Part shown: one piece after another, positions 53,934 through 63,711 of the stretch
Numbering within the stretch: position 1 is the stretch's first letter
How the letters are laid out: every line of letters starts with the position of its first letter
Source: Bacteroidales bacterium
Lineage (GTDB): Bacteria; Bacteroidota; Bacteroidia; Bacteroidales; Bacteroidaceae
NCBI GenBank assembly: GCA_015060905.1
Contig: SUXQ01000006.1
Coordinates: forward strand, 62,001 to 126,000
Direction: 5' to 3'
Length of the DNA: 64,000 nucleotides
Position numbers and translations under genes: made by a program
The notes under the pieces: model-generated
The model's database searches: none
What the model saw: only the letters and a program-made list of their open reading frames with translations
What the model was told of the DNA's origin: nothing

Positions 53934-53974
53934 ATATTGAAGATGCCGGCTCTGATGGCCGGCATCTTCAATAT
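53934..53974. terminator. Bidirectional terminator with a 17-bp perfect stem
   Basis: 53934-53950 pairs exactly with 53958-53974 around TCTGATG. It separates the oxidoreductase from the convergent rarA gene. Confidence 0.9.
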
Positions 53975-54012
53975 TGTTGCATTTCTATGTGAAGACTGTT
54001 TTTATTTACAGC

Positions 54013-55293
54013 TTATTTATACTTTTTATATTCGCCCCAACAGCCTTTCATTCTCTCTCTCATTTTTTCCTCGACAGCATTTTCTTGTGGTTCCCAGAAT
54101 ATTGTTCCGGTGAGGCTGTCGGGCATAAACTGCTGGCGCACAAAGTGTCCCGGATAGTCGTGTGAATATTTGTATCCGTCGGAGTATCCCAGGTCTTTCA
54201 TAAGTTCGGTGGGGGCATTGCGCAGATGCAACGGCACAGGCCTGTTGCCTGTTTCTCGTACTTTTTCGAGCGCGGTGTTTATGCCCATATATGCGGAATT
54301 GCTTTTTGGTGACGTTGCCAAATATACGGTTGCTTGGGCAAGGGGGATGCGTCCCTCAGGCCATCCTATTTTCATCACTGCGTCGAAGGCGGCGTTTGCC
54401 ATCAGCAGGGCATTGGGGTTGGCAAGGCCTACATCTTCCGAGGCCGAAATTACCAAACGACGGGCTATAAAGGCCGGGTCCTCGCCTCCCTCTATCATGC
54501 GTGCGAGCCAATAGAGTGCTGCGTCGGGGTCGCTGCCGCGAATGGATTTTATGAATGCCGAAATAATGTCGTAGTGCATTTCTCCATCTTTGTCGTAGGC
54601 TGCGGGGTTCAGCAGGATGCGCTGCTTTACTTTTTCATTTGTTATTATGATGGGGGAGTCACCGTCGGCCTCAACTACAAGCTCAAGTACGTTCAGCAGT
54701 TTGCGTGCATCGCCACCGCTGTGGGCGAGCAGGGCCTCGGTCTCTTTAAGCTCCACTTGACGTTTTTTCAATATTTCGTCGGTGGCAACCGCGTGCTGCA
54801 AAAGTGTCAGAAGGTCCTCTTTTTCAAGAGATTTTAGCACGTACAGCTGGCAGCGTGACAGTAGCGGGCGTATAACTTCGAAAGAGGGATTTTCGGTTGT
54901 TGCGCCTATGAGTGTTACAACTCCTGTCTCTACGGCGTTAAGCAGTGAGTCTTGCTGGGACTTGCTGAATCGGTGAATCTCGTCGATGAATAGTATGGGC
55001 GAGCCCCCCGAATTAAAGAGTGGGGCGGATTTTGCTTTTTCAATAACCTCGCGCACGTCTTTTACGCCTGCCGATACTGCGTTCAGCGTGTAGAAGGGGC
55101 GGTTCAGCTTGTGGGCAATGATTTTTGCAAGCGTGGTCTTTCCTGTGCCCGGAGGCCCCCAAAGAATAAATGATAGTATGCGCCCCGATTCTACCATTCT
55201 TCTGAGTACTGCATCTTCGCCTACAATGTGCTTTTGTCCTACAAAGCCGTCGAGTGTCGTCGGTCTTAATCGTTCTGCTAATGGTTGCCCCAT
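54013..55293 (-). CDS. rarA: Replication-associated recombination protein RarA (MgsA)
   Basis: A 426-residue AAA+ ATPase. The start at 55291-55293 (MGQPLAERLRPTTLDGFVGQ) matches the family start; 33 upstream codons are open but overlap the promoter. Walker A GPPGTGKTT, Walker B LFIDEIHRF, sensor 1 LIGATTENPSFEV and the C-terminal tetramerisation domain (LARMIEGGEDPAFIARRLVI) are all present. RarA acts at stalled replication forks. It is transcribed divergently from a glycosyltransferase gene through overlapping promoters. Confidence 0.95.
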   Translation of the reverse strand: MGQPLAERLRPTTLDGFVGQKHIVGEDAVLRRMVESGRILSFILWGPPGTGKTTLAKIIAHKLNRPFYTLNAVSAGVKDVREVIEKAKSAPLFNSGGSPILFIDEIHRFSKSQQDSLLNAVETGVVTLIGATTENPSFEVIRPLLSRCQLYVLKSLEKEDLLTLLQHAVATDEILKKRQVELKETEALLAHSGGDARKLLNVLELVVEADGDSPIIITNEKVKQRILLNPAAYDKDGEMHYDIISAFIKSIRGSDPDAALYWLARMIEGGEDPAFIARRLVISASEDVGLANPNALLMANAAFDAVMKIGWPEGRIPLAQATVYLATSPKSNSAYMGINTALEKVRETGNRPVPLHLRNAPTELMKDLGYSDGYKYSHDYPGHFVRQQFMPDSLTGTIFWEPQENAVEEKMRERMKGCWGEYKKYK

Positions 55294-55385
55294 CTTTTTT
55301 TTGTTTCTTGTTAATATTATTGTAAAATTGTACGACGGTCGTCCGGTTAAAGTTTGCTTAAACTTTGCTGAATGTTCCGGTACTA

Positions 55386-55418
55386 TTTGCAAAGATAATC
55401 ACAAAATAGTAACTTTGC
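55386..55418. promoter_or_regulatory. Overlapping divergent promoters (rarA / glycosyltransferase)
   Basis: On the plus strand TTTG (55386-55389) and TAACTTTGC (55410-55418) are 20 bases apart. On the minus strand TATCTTTGC (55389-55397) shares the same bases in its -7 box, with ATTG at about 55418-55421 as its -33 box. The two promoters therefore interlock and RNA polymerase should occupy only one at a time. Confidence 0.6.
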
Positions 55419-55450
55419 AATAATGTAATGCGAACATAGGCTGCACTCAC

Positions 55451-55484
55451 TTTGCAACTGCAAACATGCTTGTACTATCTTCGC
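55451..55484 (+). promoter_or_regulatory. Second promoter of the glycosyltransferase gene
   Basis: TTTG (55451-55454) and TATCTTCGC (55476-55484) are 21 bases apart, with GCTTGTAC before the -7 box, like the CTTGCAC motif elsewhere in the window. The leader would be about 20 bases. Confidence 0.6.
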
Positions 55485-55507
55485 AGTGGTTTTAAAATTA
55501 GAGTCAG

Positions 55508-56398
55508 ATGCTGTCGATACTTATTCCGACCAAAGATTATAATTGTCGCATTCTCGTCGAGGCTCTCTCGCGTCAGGGCGAACTTTTGGCCGTTCCTTAC
55601 GAGATTCTTTTGGGCGAGGATGGCTCGTCGTGCGAGGGGGTGGAACTTAATCGTCCATTGTCGGGGCTGCCCGGGTGCCGCATTATTGAATATAAAGAGA
55701 ATCAAGGACGTGCGCGCATCCGCAACCGTCTGGCCGAGGAGGCGCGTTACGACAATATTCTTTTTATCGACAGCGATGCTGTTGTCGAGAAAAATGATTT
55801 TCTGGCAACATATTTACAGGCTCTGAAAAAAAATGATGTTGTGTGTGGCGGGCTTTATCATCCGGTTGTAATTCCTTCGTTCGATTGCACATTAAGGTAT
55901 AAATATGAAAAGAGGGCCGACAAGAAACGTTCGGCGGCGATACGCTCGAAAAGCCCTTACAGCAATTTCTCAACATTTAATTTTGCTATTAAACGCGACC
56001 TGTTTCTATCTATCCGCTTCGATGAGAATATAAAAGAGTATGGTTACGAGGATACTCTCTTCGGGCATCAGATAAAGGCTCGCGGTTATATTATAAAGCA
56101 TATAGATAATCCTTTGCTGCACACAGGGCTCGAAAGTAACAGACAGTATCTTGAAAAAATAGAGCAGTCGCTGGGGACGTTGTATGCTATCCGCGAAAAG
56201 ATTGATACAACACCGCTTCTTGCGGCCTATCGTCGCTTGCACAGTTTGGGACTTGTCTCTTTTGCTGCTTGGTGGTGGCGGCAAGCGCAGCAGCTTTTGC
56301 GCGAAAATCTTATCGGTGAAAAGCCCTCACTCTTTCTGCTTAATATGTACAAACTAGGGTATTATTGCAATTACGTGATAAATGGCTGCAAGAAATAA
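55508..56398 (+). CDS. Family 2 glycosyltransferase
   Basis: A 296-residue GT-A fold enzyme without signal peptide or membrane helix. It opens MLSILIPTKDYNCRILVEAL, has the nucleotide-sugar region EILLGEDGSSCEGV, the DXD-type metal motif ILFIDSDAVVEKND and the acceptor region FNFAIKRDLFLSIRFDENIK followed by GYEDTLFGHQIKARGY, the usual ED catalytic motif. It transfers a sugar in cell-envelope or polysaccharide synthesis; donor and acceptor are unknown. It is a single gene between rarA and glnS. Confidence 0.88.
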   Translation: MLSILIPTKDYNCRILVEALSRQGELLAVPYEILLGEDGSSCEGVELNRPLSGLPGCRIIEYKENQGRARIRNRLAEEARYDNILFIDSDAVVEKNDFLATYLQALKKNDVVCGGLYHPVVIPSFDCTLRYKYEKRADKKRSAAIRSKSPYSNFSTFNFAIKRDLFLSIRFDENIKEYGYEDTLFGHQIKARGYIIKHIDNPLLHTGLESNRQYLEKIEQSLGTLYAIREKIDTTPLLAAYRRLHSLGLVSFAAWWWRQAQQLLRENLIGEKPSLFLLNMYKLGYYCNYVINGCKK

Positions 56399-56543
56399 AA
56401 CTGTAACTTCTGTCAAAAAATATTTTCTTGTAAAAGTATATATGATATAAGAACTTTTCTTATTTTTGCAATTTGACAAACAATAGGCGCCGGCGCAATT
56501 TGTGTCGCGCCACCATAGTATGCAAATTCAACTGTTACCAAAC

Positions 56544-58283
56544 ATGGAAATAAAAGAGAACGAAAATCTTGAAAAGAAAAGTGTTAGTTTCATCGAACAA
56601 GAGATTATAGATGATCTTAGTCAGGGTAAAAATGGTGGACGTGTACAGACACGTTTCCCGCCCGAACCTAACGGTTATCTTCATATAGGCCACGCAAAAG
56701 CTATCTGTATGGATTTTGGAATGGCCGAAAAATATAATGGAATATGCAACCTGCGTTTCGACGACACTAACCCCACAAAAGAGGATACAGAATATGTGGA
56801 CGCAATAATGGAGGATATTAAGTGGCTGGGCTTTGAGTGGGCGAATGTCTACTATGCGTCGGACTATTTCCCTCAACTTTGGGATTTTGCCGTTCGCCTT
56901 ATAAAAGAGGGCAAGGCCTACATTGACGAGCAGACGTCGGCGCAGATTGCCGAGCAGAAGGGTACTCCCACTCAGGCAGGAGTGAACAGCCCCTATCGTG
57001 ACCGTCCCATCGAAGAGAACCTTGCACTGTTCGAGAAAATGAACAGCGGCGAGGTTGAAGAGGGGGCTATGGTGCTGCGTGCCAAGATAGACATGGCACA
57101 CTCGAACATGCACTTCCGCGACCCTATTATCTATCGTGTCGTAAAGACTCCTCACCACCGTACGGGCGACACATGGAAGGCGTACCCCATGTACGACTTT
57201 GCGCATGGTCAGAGTGACTTTTTCGAGGGCGTGACACACTCGCTGTGTACGCTTGAATTTGTCCCCCACCGTCCTTTGTACGACTATTTTGTGGACGAAC
57301 TTAAAGAGGGTAAGGACCTTGACGACAATCGTCCCCGTCAGTATGAGTTTAACAAACTCAACTTGAACTACACGCTTATGAGCAAACGCAATCTGCTCAT
57401 TCTTGTGAAAGAGGGCCTTGTGAACGGATGGGACGACCCTCGTATGCCCACACTCTGCGGATTCCGCCGTCGCGGTTATTCGCCCGAGTCTATCCGCAAT
57501 TTTGTAGATAAGATAGGTTATACAAAATTTGATGCGCTTAACGACTTTGCGCTTCTCGAATCGGCTGTGCGCGAGGACCTTAACAGTCGCGCCACACGTG
57601 TGTCGGCGGTAATAAATCCGCTGAAACTCGTTGTTACAAACTACCCCGAGGGACAAAGTGAAACATTGCAGGCTATAAATAATCCCGAAAAGCCCGAGGC
57701 AGGCTCGCATACAATAGAGTTCAGCCGCGAACTGTGGATAGAGCGCGACGACTTTATGGAGGATGCACCTAAGAGTTTCTATCGCCTTACTCCCGGTCGC
57801 GAGGTGCGCCTGAAGAACGCATACATTGTACTTTGCACCGGTTGCAACAAAGACGAAAATGGCAATGTTACAGAGGTGCTCTGCGAATATATCCCCGGAA
57901 CAAAGACCGGAGAGCCCGAGGCTAACCGCAAGGTGAAAAGCACGCTCCATTGGGTAAGTTGCAACCACTGCATCAAGGCCGAGGTACGCCTTTACGACCG
58001 TCTGTGGAAGGTCGAGAATCCCCGCGACGAAATTGCAGCCATTCGCGAAGCAAAGGGCTGCGACAGCCTCGAAGCAATGAGAGAGGCTATAAATACCGAA
58101 TCGTTGAAGGTGCTTACAGAATGTTACGTCGAGAAATTCCTTGCCGAAGCTAAGCCTTTGGACTATCTGCAATTCCAACGAATAGGATATTTCAATGTAG
58201 ACCCCGACAGCACTCCCGAACACCCTGTCTTTAACCGCACAGTGTCACTTAAGGACACATGGAGCAAAATAAAAGGAAAATAA
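56544..58283 (+). CDS. glnS: Glutamine-tRNA ligase
   Basis: A 579-residue class I aminoacyl-tRNA synthetase. The start at 56544 (MEIKENENLEKKSVSF) is preferred to an upstream in-frame ATG. The HIGH motif is in FPPEPNGYLHIGHAKAI, the KMSKS equivalent is YTLMSKRNLLILV, and the C-terminal anticodon-binding beta-barrels follow (VRLKNAYIVLCTGC). It charges tRNA-Gln directly. A long open frame on the opposite strand inside it is not a gene. The TPR gene follows after seven bases. Confidence 0.96.
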   Translation: MEIKENENLEKKSVSFIEQEIIDDLSQGKNGGRVQTRFPPEPNGYLHIGHAKAICMDFGMAEKYNGICNLRFDDTNPTKEDTEYVDAIMEDIKWLGFEWANVYYASDYFPQLWDFAVRLIKEGKAYIDEQTSAQIAEQKGTPTQAGVNSPYRDRPIEENLALFEKMNSGEVEEGAMVLRAKIDMAHSNMHFRDPIIYRVVKTPHHRTGDTWKAYPMYDFAHGQSDFFEGVTHSLCTLEFVPHRPLYDYFVDELKEGKDLDDNRPRQYEFNKLNLNYTLMSKRNLLILVKEGLVNGWDDPRMPTLCGFRRRGYSPESIRNFVDKIGYTKFDALNDFALLESAVREDLNSRATRVSAVINPLKLVVTNYPEGQSETLQAINNPEKPEAGSHTIEFSRELWIERDDFMEDAPKSFYRLTPGREVRLKNAYIVLCTGCNKDENGNVTEVLCEYIPGTKTGEPEANRKVKSTLHWVSCNHCIKAEVRLYDRLWKVENPRDEIAAIREAKGCDSLEAMREAINTESLKVLTECYVEKFLAEAKPLDYLQFQRIGYFNVDPDSTPEHPVFNRTVSLKDTWSKIKGK

Positions 58284-58290
58284 ACGCAAG

Positions 58291-59691
58291 ATGGATACAT
58301 CGTTTTTCAAGTCGAAAAAGTTTCGTTCGCTTCTCAACAGGTACGAACAGATGCAGGAATATGGAATTAATTCATATTTCAGCAGTGACGACCTGCTTGA
58401 GATTGCGTCGTACTATCTGTTTAAGAACAGCCCTCTCGATGCGGAAAATGTAATATCCTATGCTCGCAAACTGTACCCGAGCGACCCGCAAATAACCGAG
58501 GCCGAAATACGCACCCTTCTCAGTAAAGGTGAGGTACAAGAGGCTCGTCGCAAGCTCAACAGAATATCGGTGATGGACACTCCCGAGCTTCAACTGCTAA
58601 AAACCGAAGTAGACATGGCCGATGGTGGCGATAGTTCCATTGTTCGCCTTAACGCCATAATGGAAGAGACTAATCTGCGAGACGACCTTGCGCTGAACAC
58701 TTTGGATGTAATGATAAAAGGTGGCTTTTTGACCGAAGCATTAACATGGATAGAAAAGGGCCTGCGTCGTTACCCATCGGATGTGCCGTTGCTCGAGGCG
58801 AAGGCCGATTGCCTTGTCGAACAGCGTCGCATGCAAGAGGCCCTTGCACTATACAATAGTCTGCTCGACAATAATCCCTATAATTATTTCTATTGGGAGC
58901 AGTTGGGCTACATTTATTATGTTACGGGACGTTGGGGAAAGGCTCTCGAATGTTTCGACTACGAACTTACCACCAACAGCGAGGCTGAATATGCAAAAAT
59001 GATGCAGGCATATTGTCACTACTATCTTAAAGATTATCAAAAGGCTTATGATGCTTTTTGCGAATTGACGGCACTGTATCCGGGTAACGTTGTTTCCACC
59101 TTTTTTACAGCCCTGTCGCTGTGCGGACAGAAAAGATACGCCGAGGCTCTTCGTTATTTCGAGGATTTACAGCTCAGCGGCGAGCTTACAACCGCCGAGG
59201 CTCTTATCGTTGATATAAACAGGACGCTTATATACGACACTGCCGGTAACGCCGATGCTGCACAGATGATGATGGGAAAATTGTTGTCATTCGATATTCC
59301 CGACATTAATATGCTTGCCCTGCACGGTGCCGGTTTTTTAGAGATACACGACAAAGAGAGCCTTCTGCTTCGTCACATGGAGGTAATAGAGCGCGAGCCC
59401 AGGAACCGCGACGAAATATTGCTTGAATTTGCATTATATATATATTCATACGGTCACACTTCATTGGCTGTTACCGTATTGAAGCATACGCGTGAGAAAA
59501 TGTTCGATTCGGCAGACGTAGATTCATATATAGTATATATGTTGTGCCATTCGGGGCGTAAGGATGAGGCACTGCCTTATATAAAGAGTGCGATTGATGG
59601 AAAGTCTAATCTTCTGTTCGACCTTTTCGGAACAAAATATGACGCCTCTGTCACTGCCGAGGATTTTTTCGAACGTTTGAATGAAAATTAA
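58291..59691 (+). CDS. Tetratricopeptide repeat protein
   Basis: A 466-residue cytoplasmic protein of about ten helical TPR-like repeats. Clear examples are MQEALALYNSLLDNNPYNYF, WEQLGYIYYVTGRWGKALEC and MQAYCHYYLKDYQKAYDAFC. There is no signal peptide and no catalytic motif. TPR arrays mediate protein-protein contacts; the partner is unknown. It lies 7 bases after glnS and 17 bases before the ABC-F gene, so the three may form one transcript. Confidence 0.85.
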   Translation: MDTSFFKSKKFRSLLNRYEQMQEYGINSYFSSDDLLEIASYYLFKNSPLDAENVISYARKLYPSDPQITEAEIRTLLSKGEVQEARRKLNRISVMDTPELQLLKTEVDMADGGDSSIVRLNAIMEETNLRDDLALNTLDVMIKGGFLTEALTWIEKGLRRYPSDVPLLEAKADCLVEQRRMQEALALYNSLLDNNPYNYFYWEQLGYIYYVTGRWGKALECFDYELTTNSEAEYAKMMQAYCHYYLKDYQKAYDAFCELTALYPGNVVSTFFTALSLCGQKRYAEALRYFEDLQLSGELTTAEALIVDINRTLIYDTAGNADAAQMMMGKLLSFDIPDINMLALHGAGFLEIHDKESLLLRHMEVIEREPRNRDEILLEFALYIYSYGHTSLAVTVLKHTREKMFDSADVDSYIVYMLCHSGRKDEALPYIKSAIDGKSNLLFDLFGTKYDASVTAEDFFERLNEN

Positions 59692-59708
59692 ACAAAAAGG
59701 ATAGAAAG

Positions 59709-61646
59709 TTGATATCTGTAAACGAATTACGCGTTGATTTTGGTGGAACTAATCTCTTTCACGATGTTAGTTTCATTATCAACAAAAGGGACCGCATAGC
59801 TCTTGTCGGCAAGAATGGTGCCGGAAAGACGACGATGCTGCGCATACTCTCGGGTGAACAATCGCCCAGTAGCGGCTGCGTTGCATTGCCCCGTAACATT
59901 ACTATCGGTTATCTGCCGCAGGTGATGAGGCACGTTGATGGTCGCACAGTCTTTCAAGAGGCCGAGCAGGCGTTCGAGCATATTCATGAAATGGAGCAGC
60001 GTCTGAACAGCCTGAACAACGACCTTGCCACACGCACCGACTATGAGAGTGAAAGTTACAATGAACTTATAGAAGAATATACCCATCTGAACGAACAGTA
60101 TACGATGATGGGTGGCAGCCACTATGAGGCTGAGATTGAGCGTACTTTGCAGGGATTGGGCTTCAAACGAAGCGATTTTACACGCCCCACAAGCGAGTTT
60201 AGCGGCGGATGGCGCATGAGAATAGAGCTTGCGAAACTGCTGCTGCGTCACCCGGATGTTCTTTTGCTGGACGAGCCTACCAACCATCTGGATATTGAGA
60301 GTATACAGTGGCTCGAACAGTTTCTTGCTCGCAGCGGCAATGCAGTTGTGCTTGTCAGCCACGACCGCGCATTTTTGAACGCTGTGACTACCCGCACGAT
60401 AGAAATTACATGCGGACGCATACACGACTATAAAATGCCTTACGACGAATTTATGCAGTTGCGCAAAGAGCGTCGCGAGCAACAGATACGTGCTTACGAG
60501 AATCAGCAGAAAGAGATTGCCGATGCGCGGCAATTTATCGAGCGTTTCCGCTACAAGCCCACAAAAGCCGTGCAGGTGCAGAGCCGCATTAAGCAGCTTG
60601 AGAAGATGGTGCCCATCGTCATTGACGAAGAGGATACGAGCCGTCTGCGCCTGAAGTTTGCGCCTGCCACACGCAGCGGAAACTATCCTGTTGTGTGCGA
60701 GGATGTTGCGAAAAGCTTCGGCTCGCATAAAGTATTCGGCAATGTGAATTTTACCATAAACAGGGGCGAGAAAGTAGCCTTTGTCGGTCGCAACGGCGAG
60801 GGAAAGACCACGCTTGTGCGTTGCATCCTCGGCGAGCTTGACTATGATGGAAATATTACCATCGGACACAATGTCGAGACTGCCTATTTTGCCCAGCATC
60901 AGGCACAGTTGCTCGACGAGAATCTGACGGTTTTTGAGACAATAGATAATGTTGCGACAGGGGATATTCGCCTGAGGATACGCGATATTCTCGGTGCTTT
61001 TATGTTCGGCGGCGAGGCCTCGGACAAGCAGGTGCGCGTGCTCTCGGGTGGCGAGCGCAGTCGTCTGGCAATGATAAAATTACTGTTGCAGCAGATGAAT
61101 CTGCTCATCCTCGACGAGCCTACCAACCATCTGGACATGCAGTCGAAAGATGTACTGAAAGATGCCATCCGTGACTTTGACGGAACGGTGATAATCGTCA
61201 GTCACGACCGCCATTTTCTCGACGGCCTTGTAACAAAAGTCTACGAATTTGGCGACGGCAAAGTGTGCGAGCATCTTGGTGGCATTTACGAGTTTCTTAA
61301 CGCAAAAAACGCTCAAAATATAAACGATGCAGTGGCGGCTACCGTAAAGCCGGCGGTAAAAGACGCGCCCAAACAACCGAGTGACAACCGATTGAGCTAC
61401 GAGGCAGAAAAACAGCTTGCCCGACAGCGCAAGAAAATAGAGCGACGCATCGAAGAGAATGAGCGTGCCGTTAATGAGTTTGAATCGGCAATAGCAGCCG
61501 TCGAAGCACTTATGAGCACTCCCGAAGGCGGTGCCGACGCAGCAAACTACGAACGTTACGCCTCGCTTAAAAAGCAACTGAACGAAGCAATGAACGAGTG
61601 GGAGGCGAGCATGGAAGAACTAGAACTTTTAGAGACTAATAAATAA
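59709..61646 (+). CDS. ABC-F family ATPase
   Basis: A 645-residue soluble protein with two ABC cassettes. Walker A motifs are GKNGAGKTT and GRNGEGKTT; signatures are FSGGWRMR and LSGGERSRLA; both are followed by LLDEPTNHLD or LILDEPTNHLD. The linker (about 245-310) is charged, and the C-terminus is a coiled coil (KKIERRIEENERAVNEFESA), as in the Uup/YheS type. ABC-F proteins act on the ribosome. The start codon is TTG (LISVNELRVDFGGTNLF) because a stop lies upstream in frame and the next ATG would remove the first Walker A region. Confidence 0.92.
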   Translation: MISVNELRVDFGGTNLFHDVSFIINKRDRIALVGKNGAGKTTMLRILSGEQSPSSGCVALPRNITIGYLPQVMRHVDGRTVFQEAEQAFEHIHEMEQRLNSLNNDLATRTDYESESYNELIEEYTHLNEQYTMMGGSHYEAEIERTLQGLGFKRSDFTRPTSEFSGGWRMRIELAKLLLRHPDVLLLDEPTNHLDIESIQWLEQFLARSGNAVVLVSHDRAFLNAVTTRTIEITCGRIHDYKMPYDEFMQLRKERREQQIRAYENQQKEIADARQFIERFRYKPTKAVQVQSRIKQLEKMVPIVIDEEDTSRLRLKFAPATRSGNYPVVCEDVAKSFGSHKVFGNVNFTINRGEKVAFVGRNGEGKTTLVRCILGELDYDGNITIGHNVETAYFAQHQAQLLDENLTVFETIDNVATGDIRLRIRDILGAFMFGGEASDKQVRVLSGGERSRLAMIKLLLQQMNLLILDEPTNHLDMQSKDVLKDAIRDFDGTVIIVSHDRHFLDGLVTKVYEFGDGKVCEHLGGIYEFLNAKNAQNINDAVAATVKPAVKDAPKQPSDNRLSYEAEKQLARQRKKIERRIEENERAVNEFESAIAAVEALMSTPEGGADAANYERYASLKKQLNEAMNEWEASMEELELLETNK

Positions 61647-61668
61647 GTTGAACTAATTTATATAATCA

Positions 61669-63699
61669 ATGAAGACAATTATCATCAGCACAATAGTAGC
61701 GCTTGGTATAACTGCCTGCATGATGCCTAAACCTATGGAATCGAAAATTGATAAGACTAACCTCGACACTACGCTTAAACCCGGTGACGACTTTTACGAA
61801 TATGCCAACGGTGGATGGATGAAAAAGAATCCTCTGACGGCCGAATATGCCCGTTACGGACAATTTGACGCTCTTGCCGAGAAAAATCGCGAGCAACTGA
61901 AAGAGCTTGTGCTCGAACAGGCTGCGCAGAAAGATGCACCCGAAAATTCAAATGCAAAAAAGATAGGCGACCTTTACAATCTGGCAATGGACAGCACCCG
62001 TCGCAACGCCGATGGTTATACGCCCATCGTCCCGTTGCTCGAACAGGCTGCGAACTTGAAAAATGCAGCAGAGGCTCTTCCGCTGACAGCCGAACTTATG
62101 CGTCAGGGAGTTTCGGGCTTTTTTCACGTATTTTTCGAGGCGGATATAATGAACAGCAAAAATAATCTTCTGCAAATATATCAGGGAGGATTGTCGTTGC
62201 CCGAGAAAAGTTACTACTTCGACGAGGATAGTGCAACGGTGAATATCCGCGAAAAATTCCGCGAACATGTGGTTAAAATGTTTATGCTCTGTGGCGTCGA
62301 GGAGCAACAGGCGGTTAAAAATATGGAGGCTGTAATGCGCATAGAGACACGCATAGCCGAAAAATCCTACGACAATGTGCAACTGCGCGACCCTGCCGCA
62401 AATTACCACAAATTCACCTATGATTCTCTTAGACAAGAGTATCCGTCGGTCGCGTGGGACCTGTTCTTCGGAAATTTGGGTATTAAGAATGTTGCCGAAC
62501 TTAACGTAGCGCAGACTGCTCCCATCGCCGAGGTTGCGGCTATTCTGGGCGATACTCCCATGAACGATATTATAGCATATTTGCAGTGGAATATAATAAA
62601 CAGCACTGCCGGGGAATTGAGCGACGTAATCAGTGAACAGAATTTCGATTTTTACGGCCGCACGTTGAGCGGAACGCAGGAGCAGCGTCCACGCTGGAAA
62701 CGTGCCCTCGGGGCAGTAAATGCCGCTCTTGGCGAGGCTGTCGGCCAACTGTATGTGGCAAAATATTTCCCTCCCGCAGCCAAAGAGCGTATGCTCGAGC
62801 TTGTGCGCAATCTGCAAATTGCGCTTGGCGAACGTATCGATGCACAGGAGTGGATGAGCGACAGTACCAAAAAGTTTGCTCACGAAAAGTTGAACACTTT
62901 CAGAGTAAAAATCGGTTACCCCGACAAATGGAAAGATTACAGTAAATTATCTATTGACCCATCTGATAGTTATGCAGCAAACTGTCGCCGTATATCCGAA
63001 TTTATGTGGGACGATGTTATTGCACGCAAACACAATAAACCCGTAGATGTTGATGAGTGGTACATGACCCCTCAGACGGTAAATGCTTACTATAATCCCA
63101 CGACTAATGAAATTTGTTTCCCGGCCGGCATTCTGCAATATCCTTTCTTTGCAATGGAGGCGGACGATGCGTTTAATTACGGAGCAATAGGCGTGGTTAT
63201 CGGTCATGAAATGACACACGGATTCGACGATCAAGGTCGCCGTTTCGACAAGAATGGCAATTTTACCGATTGGTGGACAGAAAAAGATGCCGAGAGTTTT
63301 ACGGCTCGCACAAAAGTTATAATCGACCATTTTAATAAAATATATGTGCTTCCGGACATGAAGGCCAATGGCGAACTTACCGTTGGCGAGAATATTGCCG
63401 ACCACGGCGGCCTTACGGTTGCGATGCAGGCCTTCCGCAACGCAACGAAAGAGTCGGCGTTGCCTGTGCTCGATGGCTTTACTCCCGAACAGCGTTTCTA
63501 CCTTGCATACGCAAACGTGTGGGCGGGGAATATTCGCGACGAGGAGATACGCAACCGCACGAAGAGCGACCCGCATTCTTTGTCTCGTTGGCGTGTGAAC
63601 GGTACGCTGCCTCACATAGAAGATTGGTATAATGCTTTTGGAGTAACAGCCGACGATAAGCTGTATATTCCCGAAAGTGAACGTTTGAATATCTGGTAA
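61669..63699 (+). CDS. M13 family zinc metallopeptidase (neprilysin/PepO-like) lipoprotein
   Basis: A 676-residue exported peptidase with a lipobox (GITAC). The N-terminal helical domain (KTNLDTTLKPGDDFYEYANG) is followed by the thermolysin-like catalytic domain: NAYYNPTTNEICFPAGILQ, the zinc motif GHEMTHGFDDQGR with catalytic Glu, the third ligand in GENIADHGG, and DPHSLSRWRVNG near the end. Such enzymes cleave oligopeptides in the periplasm or at the surface. It begins 22 bases after the ABC-F gene. Confidence 0.94.
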   Translation: MKTIIISTIVALGITACMMPKPMESKIDKTNLDTTLKPGDDFYEYANGGWMKKNPLTAEYARYGQFDALAEKNREQLKELVLEQAAQKDAPENSNAKKIGDLYNLAMDSTRRNADGYTPIVPLLEQAANLKNAAEALPLTAELMRQGVSGFFHVFFEADIMNSKNNLLQIYQGGLSLPEKSYYFDEDSATVNIREKFREHVVKMFMLCGVEEQQAVKNMEAVMRIETRIAEKSYDNVQLRDPAANYHKFTYDSLRQEYPSVAWDLFFGNLGIKNVAELNVAQTAPIAEVAAILGDTPMNDIIAYLQWNIINSTAGELSDVISEQNFDFYGRTLSGTQEQRPRWKRALGAVNAALGEAVGQLYVAKYFPPAAKERMLELVRNLQIALGERIDAQEWMSDSTKKFAHEKLNTFRVKIGYPDKWKDYSKLSIDPSDSYAANCRRISEFMWDDVIARKHNKPVDVDEWYMTPQTVNAYYNPTTNEICFPAGILQYPFFAMEADDAFNYGAIGVVIGHEMTHGFDDQGRRFDKNGNFTDWWTEKDAESFTARTKVIIDHFNKIYVLPDMKANGELTVGENIADHGGLTVAMQAFRNATKESALPVLDGFTPEQRFYLAYANVWAGNIRDEEIRNRTKSDPHSLSRWRVNGTLPHIEDWYNAFGVTADDKLYIPESERLNIW

Positions 63700-63711
63700 A
63701 AATATAAGAAT

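Noticed and set aside
56535-58223. 562-codon open frame on the minus strand inside glnS
   Set aside because: The plus strand encodes an unambiguous glutamine-tRNA ligase over the same bases; the antisense product has no recognisable domain and is a by-product of codon bias.
59727-60899. 390-codon minus-strand open frame inside the ABC-F gene
   Set aside because: It is a shadow of a clearly coding ABC-F frame, with no domain features of its own.
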